A stretch of DNA of 9,284 bases from Bacteroidota bacterium. Its GTDB lineage: Bacteria > Bacteroidota > Bacteroidia > Bacteroidales > CG2-30-32-10. Below the pieces are notes generated by a model. It made no database searches, was not told where the DNA came from, and saw nothing but the letters and a program-made list of their open reading frames with translations. This document shows positions 1 to 5,155 of the stretch, piece after piece. Position 1 is the stretch's first letter. Each line of letters opens with the position of its first letter. Made by a program: the position numbers and the translations under genes. Location of the stretch: contig JAAXXA010000075.1 in NCBI GenBank assembly GCA_013334735.1, forward strand, positions 1 to 9,284, in the 5' to 3' direction.

Positions 1-1522
1 ATGAATTTTTACGATAACATCTGTTTGCATCCGATTCGGCAGCTCTGTATCCTTTTCCAATCAGAAAAAGATCTTTAATACGATTTTGGTAAAAATCAAG
101 AGCAAAATTGGCAAAATTTTTAATTGCCAAAGGATTTTTGCGAATTCCATAAGAAAACTGATCATACAATTCTTCAATATCAGCTATCATTGCAGAATAA
201 CTGCCTCCTTCACTAGAACTGCGATAATCTTTGTAATCCTGCGCTTCATTCCAGAATTTTTTGTGTGTAACTATCAGATAATCTGATTTTGTATATTCAG
301 GAGAATATGAATAATCAGTAAATTTTGCATAGTTTCCCAAATCAGTATTTACAGGCTGAATAGAATTAACAATTTTCATATTAGCAACTGAAGTTATGTA
401 GCATTTTTTTTCTCCCACTGCATTTGGAATTAAAACCTGATAATTAGTTCCATTTTTTTTGACTTTAATTCTTTTATGATTCGTGATATCGTAAAACCAG
501 ACAGAATCATTCGCAGTTACTGAAAAATTAGATAAATTCAGGTAAGTTTTGTTTTGGCTGATTGAATTAGGAACATATAAAACATAACTGCTTTGATTTT
601 CAAGATTAGCTTTGTGTGGGTATTTTATATTTATATACGAAATTGTATTATAATCGGCATAACAATTAATATCATTAATAGAAGAAAAACTGAATGCAGT
701 TGAAGCAGAGCCTAAAGATGAAGCAGGCACTTTAATATTATAACGCTTTGTGTAATATCCGAAAAGAGTTGTATCAATTTCAATTCCTGCAAAATTAATA
801 TTAACATGGTGATTAGGGTTAACCCCTGAATAGTTAGAGGCTCCTATTAATAAAAATTCTATAGTTGCACTATCCAGATTAAATACATTTGTTGTTGCAA
901 TATTTTTTGTAATAGATGAGCCAAGATTAAATCCTGCATCAAACCATCCCTCCGAGGGAACATATTCAGGATCCGTTACGCCGTTACCATCAGTTTCTCC
1001 AAAGAAATAAGTGCCCGTATAATTAGTTCTTGTAACTTTGTTAAAATATGGTGTTGCCGAATATGATGAATAAAGTGTATCATTTTCAGAAATCATGCGG
1101 AAGTTACTTACAGAATTTTGATTTATTGTAAGATAATAAACAGCAGTATCGTTAAACATACTGTAAGCAGGATTTGGCTGGTCGCTTGGGTTAGCAAAGA
1201 GTTTGTAATCGTACCATCCATCGTTATGTTCACCATAAAATTCTATATAATCTCCTGAGTTAAAATGATTATCACTTTCACCTTTAATATAAATATATTG
1301 TTGAACTCCTCTTCCGAATATCTGAATATTTTTTGGATTTATATTTGAAACATTTATACCGGAATTGGCAAGGGCTGTTGAATCAATACGATAGATACCA
1401 TCAGAGTAAACAAATATTCTAAAATATTGATTGTTATAGTTAATCCATTCGTTTCCATATTGCTGTGAAAAAGCATGAAAACCAATAAAAAATAAAAAAA
1501 TAATATATAAAAATCTTTTCAT
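1..1522 (-). CDS. porU2: PorU2-like type IX secretion sortase (C25 peptidase family), N-terminal 507 residues, cut by the window edge
   Basis: The reading frame is open from ATG at 1522-1520 to the left edge. Residues 1-19 form a signal peptide (MKRFLYIIFLFFIGFHAFSQ, cleavage near Ser19/Gln20). Next comes a mature start of the type GNEWINYNNQYFRI..DGIYRI, which I associate with the PorU2 group. Residues of about 60-400 are a beta-rich N-terminal region. The C25 (gingipain-type) domain begins near residue 414 with DYLIVTH, followed by ADIEELYDQFSYGI, a PLAIKNF helix and LFLIGKGY. The catalytic His and Cys lie beyond the edge, so activity cannot be judged. In this family PorU enzymes cleave the C-terminal sorting domain of type IX cargo at the outer membrane and attach the cargo to the surface. 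The PorV2-like gene upstream on the same strand supports the call. A generic C25 peptidase is the alternative. Confidence 0.82.
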   Translation of the reverse strand, partial: MKRFLYIIFLFFIGFHAFSQQYGNEWINYNNQYFRIFVYSDGIYRIDSTALANSGINVSNINPKNIQIFGRGVQQYIYIKGESDNHFNSGDYIEFYGEHNDGWYDYKLFANPSDQPNPAYSMFNDTAVYYLTINQNSVSNFRMISENDTLYSSYSATPYFNKVTRTNYTGTYFFGETDGNGVTDPEYVPSEGWFDAGFNLGSSITKNIATTNVFNLDSATIEFLLIGASNYSGVNPNHHVNINFAGIEIDTTLFGYYTKRYNIKVPASSLGSASTAFSFSSINDINCYADYNTISYINIKYPHKANLENQSSYVLYVPNSISQNKTYLNLSNFSVTANDSVWFYDITNHKRIKVKKNGTNYQVLIPNAVGEKKCYITSVANMKIVNSIQPVNTDLGNYAKFTDYSYSPEYTKSDYLIVTHKKFWNEAQDYKDYRSSSEGGSYSAMIADIEELYDQFSYGIRKNPLAIKNFANFALDFYQNRIKDLFLIGKGYRAAESDANRCYRKNS

Positions 1523-1569
1523 GATAAAAATCTGCATTCAACAACTACAGTTATAAAACAATAATATAT

Positions 1570-1720
1570 AAGTGCCTAAAGTTTGGAGTACTTAGAGTGC
1601 CTAAAGTTTAGTATGATAAGTAATTATTGTTTTACTTTTTAAAAATTTATTTTTTGTCTTACTTTTTAACTCATGTCCAAGTACTTTAGGCTCTCCAAAC
1701 TCAAGGCACTTTAGGCACTT
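1570..1720. repeat. Inverted/direct repeat cluster built on AGTGCCTAAAGT, between porV2 and porU2
   Basis: The 14-mer AGTGCCTAAAGTTT occurs twice in direct orientation (1571-1584 and 1596-1609, period 25). The facing arm contains its complement. Thirteen bases at 1570-1582 (AAGTGCCTAAAGT) pair perfectly with 1708-1720. GTTTGGAG at 1581-1588 is complementary to 1693-1700, and CCTAAAGT at 1600-1607 is complementary to 1683-1690. The enclosed centre is AT-rich. If porV2 and porU2 are co-transcribed, the RNA could form a long interrupted stem between the two genes and act as an attenuator or processing site. It could equally be a dispersed intergenic repeat with no role here. The pairing is read directly from the sequence; the role is inference. 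Confidence 0.75.
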
Positions 1721-1729
1721 TCTTTCTTA

Positions 1730-2806
1730 TTATCCTTTTTTATTAATACTGAATTTTAATGAAAAAACATTTGAATACAAAGCTATAGATTTATCTCCAA
1801 TATCCGTTAAAGCATAATCAACAGAAAAATAATCTTTTATATTAATTCCAATACCTATATTGGGTTGAAAAGTTTTTATTTTTTTTCCAACAATATCAGT
1901 TTCATTTTGAATATTACCAAATCCTCCTCTTAGGAAAATAAAATTTTTGAATGAAAGTTCAGCGCCAATATGAGGATCGGCACTTACAGGATTACTTTTA
2001 ATAAGCACATTTCTTTTTCCATCGAAAGTTATATCAACATCAATATCAGCAAGAATGGAAAAATTTTCGGAAAGGTTGAATTTCCGGCTTGATGAAAGAA
2101 TAAGTTTAGGTAAAGTTATTTCTAATGAACTTTTTGGAATTTCGTTTCCTGTTAGAGTGAAAACTTCTTTCATTCTGTCGGAAAGATTAAAACTCCATGC
2201 ATTAAAAGTGGACGTAATATCTCTTCCCATAACGCCGAATGTCCATTTGTTTAAATCGTATTGAGCGCCTACATCAATTCCGAAACCCCATGCTTTTCCG
2301 AAATCCCCCACTTGCCTGTGTACAATTTTAACATTGGCGCCTGTTCTTAATTTCTTATTACTAAAAGTTTTCGCATAAGAAAAAAGTACAGCATAATCCG
2401 CTGCCGAAAAAGTGGTGATACGGGAGTAATCAATATTTCCTTCTGCATCTATAAGCTCTGTGGTATTTGGAATATCATCCACTCCAAAACGTATAAAAGA
2501 AATACCGGCGACACTATTTTCGTCAATTCTTGAAGCAATTGCAGCATAATCGTACTTAGCTATTCCCGCGAAATATTCAGAGTGCATAAGCCCAATCTGA
2601 ATATTGGATTTAATATGGTTTAAGCCCGAAGGGTTCCAATATCCTGAAGTTACATCATCAACAATAGCAATATTTGAATTTGACATTCCCAAAGCTCTGG
2701 CGCCTATGCCAATTGAAAGAAATTCATTGCTGTATTTCGGAGCTTGCGCAAAGAGATTTAATGATAACAAAATCAAACAACTAATTCGGATAATTCTTTT
2801 AATCAT
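1730..2806 (-). CDS. porV2: PorV/PorQ-family outer-membrane barrel protein, probable PorV2 of the type IX sorting system
   Basis: The protein has 358 residues. A signal peptide covers residues 1-21 (lysine/arginine start, hydrophobic LILLSLNLFA, cleavage before Gln21 or Ala22). The mature part opens with PKYSNEFL, then IGIGARALGMSNSNIAIVDD and GYWNPSGL (residues 31-62), the hallmark N-terminal stretch of PorV/PorQ proteins. The remainder alternates short polar turns with amphipathic strands, consistent with a FadL-like beta barrel of about 14 strands, and it ends in a strand (VFSLKFSINKKG). The length fits the family. PorV-type proteins carry type IX cargo at the cell surface and hand it to the PorU sortase. 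The C25 peptidase gene directly downstream on the same strand fits that pairing. The KYSNEFL motif and this neighbour favour PorV2 over classical PorV; PorQ or a general family member is the alternative. Confidence 0.83.
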   Translation of the reverse strand: MIKRIIRISCLILLSLNLFAQAPKYSNEFLSIGIGARALGMSNSNIAIVDDVTSGYWNPSGLNHIKSNIQIGLMHSEYFAGIAKYDYAAIASRIDENSVAGISFIRFGVDDIPNTTELIDAEGNIDYSRITTFSAADYAVLFSYAKTFSNKKLRTGANVKIVHRQVGDFGKAWGFGIDVGAQYDLNKWTFGVMGRDITSTFNAWSFNLSDRMKEVFTLTGNEIPKSSLEITLPKLILSSSRKFNLSENFSILADIDVDITFDGKRNVLIKSNPVSADPHIGAELSFKNFIFLRGGFGNIQNETDIVGKKIKTFQPNIGIGINIKDYFSVDYALTDIGDKSIALYSNVFSLKFSINKKG

Positions 2807-2938
2807 TGTGTTTTTTTATTTGATTAGTTTAATAACACAAAATCAACGTAAAAATAAATAAAATAGTGTTGTTTAGCAAATAAATTTTCAAAGTTCAATT
2901 TTAAAAAATTGTTGTGTAATTTGGGTTTGCACTTAACA

Positions 2939-3607
2939 TTATTCGATTGAACTATATAAAGCTCTGTTTATAAAATGATTAAGCGGTGCCATTGTTTCAA
3001 AAATTTCGAGTATTGTATCTTTTAAATCAGCAGAAAATATCTTTTTATTTGGAATACTATATAAAGCAGTGTAGCTCTTATACTTTAATAATTCCGAACC
3101 TGCAAAATCGGCTGGAAAGTCTTTAGGAACTCTTTTCAATTTTTCTCCGTCAATTTCGTTGAAATATTTTTTAAATTTATTCTCTGAAAGTATCGAATTA
3201 AATTCTTCAATATTATAATATATTTCCTGACGGATAAGCTTTAATTTATCGGGCATAGGCATATAAATTCCTCCTGCCAGAAAACAATTATCGGGTTCAA
3301 TATGCAGGTAATAACCGGAATTACCACTATTTTTCCCGTTTTTTGATATGTGGGCGCCGAAATTAGATTTATAAGGTGGTTTATTTTTCGCAAATCGGAT
3401 GTCGTTGTAAATTCTAAACAAGCAGTCTTTACTACTGATATTTTTAATTTCGTTATCAAATTTTGATATATCAACAATAAGAATGTTTGTAAAAGCTTCA
3501 AATTCTGCTTTTGCTTCATCATAACGAAATTTGTTTTGTTGAAACCATTCTCTGTTGTTATTATTTTTCAGTTCTTCAAGAAATGAAGATATTAACTTTA
3601 TATTCAT
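2939..3607 (-). CDS. DUF2461 family protein (TIGR02453-type)
   Basis: The protein has 222 residues from the ATG at 3607. Family signatures are NNNREWFQQNKFRYDEA (residues 15-31), DCLFRIYNDIRFAKNKPPYK (61-80), and GYYLHIEP followed by AGGIYMP (98-116). The length is typical. An in-frame ATG 24 bases upstream (3631) would add MYNVILYK, but the family begins close to this N-terminus. A promoter-like TATTTTTG at 3636-3629 also overlaps that upstream codon, so 3607 is preferred. DUF2461 proteins are soluble, cytosolic and of unknown function, common in Bacteroidota and often encoded alone. There is no signal peptide or membrane segment. The 132-base gap to porV2 on the same strand leaves co-transcription open, and nothing ties the protein to secretion. 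Confidence 0.88.
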   Translation of the reverse strand: MNIKLISSFLEELKNNNNREWFQQNKFRYDEAKAEFEAFTNILIVDISKFDNEIKNISSKDCLFRIYNDIRFAKNKPPYKSNFGAHISKNGKNSGNSGYYLHIEPDNCFLAGGIYMPMPDKLKLIRQEIYYNIEEFNSILSENKFKKYFNEIDGEKLKRVPKDFPADFAGSELLKYKSYTALYSIPNKKIFSADLKDTILEIFETMAPLNHFINRALYSSIE

Positions 3608-3628
3608 TTTATATAATATTACATTATA

Positions 3629-3636
3629 CAAAAATA
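3629..3636 (-). promoter_or_regulatory. Possible -7 element (TATTTTTG) for the DUF2461 gene
   Basis: Read on the minus strand, TATTTTTG matches the Bacteroidota -7 consensus TAnnTTTG exactly and lies 21 bases before the preferred ATG at 3607. No TTG or TTTG box is visible at the usual distance upstream, so this is a half-site only. In such AT-rich DNA a chance match is quite possible. Confidence 0.33.
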
Positions 3637-3672
3637 ATGATAATTAAGAATATAATTACATGAATAATTTAT

Positions 3673-3945
3673 CATTATTGTCCGACAATTTTTCTTGTTT
3701 TAATATTTCGTACCTACGGCACTTTGATTTTTTGTAATTGTTTGTTTTACAAATATTACGTATCCCGATACGCTTCGCTATCGGGACAGGCTTTACGGTA
3801 CTTTTTTTAGCCTCGTTAGAGGCGGAATATTTGTAGAAAAAAAATAAATTAGAAAAGTAAGCCCCGTAGGTGGCGAAATATTAAGATATTCATTGTAAAT
3901 AATAACATTCATAATATATTTAAATGTTTTTACCGGACAACAGTG
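3673..3945. mobile_element. MITE/REP-like element of nested palindromes, flanked by a 9-base direct repeat
   Basis: This gene-free stretch is a set of concentric inverted repeats. The outer termini are CATTATTGTCCGACAA (3673-3688) and its imperfect complement at 3930-3945 (12 of 16 bases). Inside is a perfect 10-base pair TAATATTTCG (3701-3710) / CGAAATATTA (3874-3883), continued by CCTACGG (3713-3719) / CCGTAGG (3864-3870). Then come ACAAATATT (3748-3756) against AATATTTGT (3826-3834), the hairpin TCCCGATA (3763-3770) / TATCGGGA (3779-3786), and GCCTC-gtta-GAGGC (3810-3823). ATAATTTAT occurs directly on both sides (3664-3672 and 3946-3954), as a target duplication would. It has no coding capacity, so it would need a transposase in trans. 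The inner unit 3701-3883 could be a separate element nested in the outer one. The rest of the gap (3961-4037) shows nothing recognisable. Confidence 0.6.
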
Positions 3946-4037
3946 ATAATTTATAGAACATCTCTAAAATTATATTCGGGTTGCCAAGTAAAACGAATAT
4001 TGGACGGAGACGAGATGAAGTGGTTGTTGCAGTATAG

Positions 4038-4703
4038 TTAAACAGAATCTTCTATAGGATTGGGAGTTTTGTTTATTCCGATTATTATTGCAAGGATTAT
4101 AACGCTTATTATTGCTGCAAAAAAGCACCATACAGAAACAACGTTCTCTTTAAAAAAAATATTTGAAACAATAAATGATAATATTATTATGAAACCAAAT
4201 AGTTTCATCTTTCTAACACTTGAAACAAAATAGGGAAGAACTGACGGAATAAAATAGAATATGTTCTTTGACTGTGGTATATCAACAGGATAATTAACAA
4301 TATAATGTATGTGAAATGACAGTATATTAACCGAAACATGATGAAACAGCAAAGTATCTGTCATAACTACCGACAATAATATTCCCATTCCGAATAATAT
4401 TGATAATAGCTTTTTGCGCGTAGCATTTTTTTCAAGAAGCATAATTGATAGTGGCACCAATGTAGGCCAGATTACTAATGCGAAAATCAGAAATATATAC
4501 AAAGGTATTTTTTGCAAAAAAACATAATCAGGATTTGTTAACGTGAGCCATATAAAGCCTTCTGTGAATTGTTGAAAAGAAAAAAATAATGGAATTACTG
4601 CAAACAAAACAGCTTTAGGCGTTTTTGTTTTTTTAATTGCGACAACTCCTACAACGCAAAGTACAGCGCTTGCTCCAAAACTTGCTCCGGCAGAAAAACA
4701 CAT
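4038..4703 (-). CDS. DUF6629-like seven-helix membrane protein of unknown function
   Basis: The protein has 221 residues starting MCFSAGASFGASAVL, the characteristic opening of a family of small bacterial membrane proteins (DUF6629 as I recall it). The FFSFQQFTEGFIWL segment at residues 41-54 also fits that family. Hydrophobic segments lie at about 6-24, 31-53, 66-90, 98-119, 147-162, 167-184 and 189-210, giving seven probable membrane helices. Two adjacent histidines (HH, 121-122) and HIH at 131-133 sit in the loop after helix four; whether they bind anything is unknown. There is no signal peptide beyond the first helix. The gene stands alone between two palindrome-rich non-coding elements, 430 bases from the DUF2461 gene, so it is probably monocistronic. 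I can assign no function. Confidence 0.78.
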   Translation of the reverse strand: MCFSAGASFGASAVLCVVGVVAIKKTKTPKAVLFAVIPLFFSFQQFTEGFIWLTLTNPDYVFLQKIPLYIFLIFALVIWPTLVPLSIMLLEKNATRKKLLSILFGMGILLSVVMTDTLLFHHVSVNILSFHIHYIVNYPVDIPQSKNIFYFIPSVLPYFVSSVRKMKLFGFIIILSFIVSNIFFKENVVSVWCFFAAIISVIILAIIIGINKTPNPIEDSV

Positions 4704-4743
4704 ATAAAATGATTTTGTTGCAAGTTATAAAAAATAAACAGTA

Positions 4744-4962
4744 AGAAACTATTTTGAATTTATATTTTATTCATTTTTTAATATTAATCATAATAGTCAC
4801 TCAGAGCCGTCCCCTTTTCGGGACGTGTCGAAGAGTGGCTATTCGGTCGACTTCGACACGATTCTCCCTCAACTAATGTTTCTGGAGAATAGGCTCTCCG
4901 CCGTGGCGGATTGACCTCATAAGTCAGTCGTTTCATAAATTAAAAAAATCAAAACAGTTTCT
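4744..4962. mobile_element. Second MITE/REP-like palindromic element in the divergent intergenic region
   Basis: Terminal inverted repeats AGAAACTATTTTGA (4744-4757) and TCAAAACAGTTTCT (4949-4962) agree at 13 of 14 positions. The GC-richer interior holds several paired segments. These are AATAGTCACTC (4792-4802) / GAGTGGCTATT (4833-4843, one G-U), CGTCCC-cttttc-GGGACG (4808-4825), CGTGTCGAAG (4824-4833) / CTTCGACACG (4851-4860), AGAGCC (4803-4808) / GGCTCT (4892-4897), ATTCTCC (4861-4867) / GGAGAAT (4884-4890) and TCCGCC-gt-GGCGGA (4897-4910). Several of these stems are mutually exclusive. No open frame is present and I see no convincing target duplication. It lies between divergent genes. 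From 4963 to about 5060 the sequence is plain AT-rich spacer. A structured RNA is an alternative reading. Confidence 0.55.
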
Positions 4963-5061
4963 AAATTTATTTATTAATTTAAAAAAAATTACTTTAGAAA
5001 AAGCGCCAAAGGCTAATGTCCTTAGAATCTGTGAAGTGATATTTAAAAATGATTTAAAATA

Positions 5062-5093
5062 TTTGTTTAATTGAAATTTAATAAATATATTTG
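5062..5093 (+). promoter_or_regulatory. Bacteroidota-type promoter, TTTG-N20-TATATTTG
   Basis: TTTG at 5062-5065 and TATATTTG at 5086-5093 are separated by 20 bases. Both boxes match the -33 (TTTG/TTG) and -7 (TAnnTTTG) consensus of the Bacteroidota primary sigma factor, with normal spacing. Transcription would start near 5100, giving a leader of about 55 bases before the ATG at 5156. No Shine-Dalgarno sequence is seen; the AT-rich leader is usual for this phylum. Confidence 0.6.
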
Positions 5094-5155
5094 TCTAATT
5101 TTATATTTAATTCAAATTGTTATTTTGTGTTTATGTAACAAAAATAAATAAAATT

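Noticed and set aside
86..286. Plus-strand 66-codon frame
   Set aside because: It lies opposite the C25-domain start of the minus-strand peptidase, whose translation is clearly the real one.
1570..1720. CRISPR-like array
   Set aside because: The repeats are only about 14 bases, occur in both orientations and have no regular spacers.
2055..2861. Plus-strand open frames opposite the PorV2-like gene and across its start
   Set aside because: They are antisense shadows of a clear coding sequence and have no recognisable protein character.
3608..3631. Upstream ATG for the DUF2461 gene
   Set aside because: It adds eight residues not expected for the family and overlaps a promoter-like box, so 3607 is preferred.
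3763..3786. Rho-independent terminator for a neighbouring gene
   Set aside because: The TCCCGATA hairpin has no adjoining T-run in either direction and is part of a larger nested palindromic element.
5117..5155. Upstream in-frame ATG that would lengthen the first secreted protein by 13 residues
   Set aside because: The added residues precede a typical signal peptide starting at 5156 and would weaken it.
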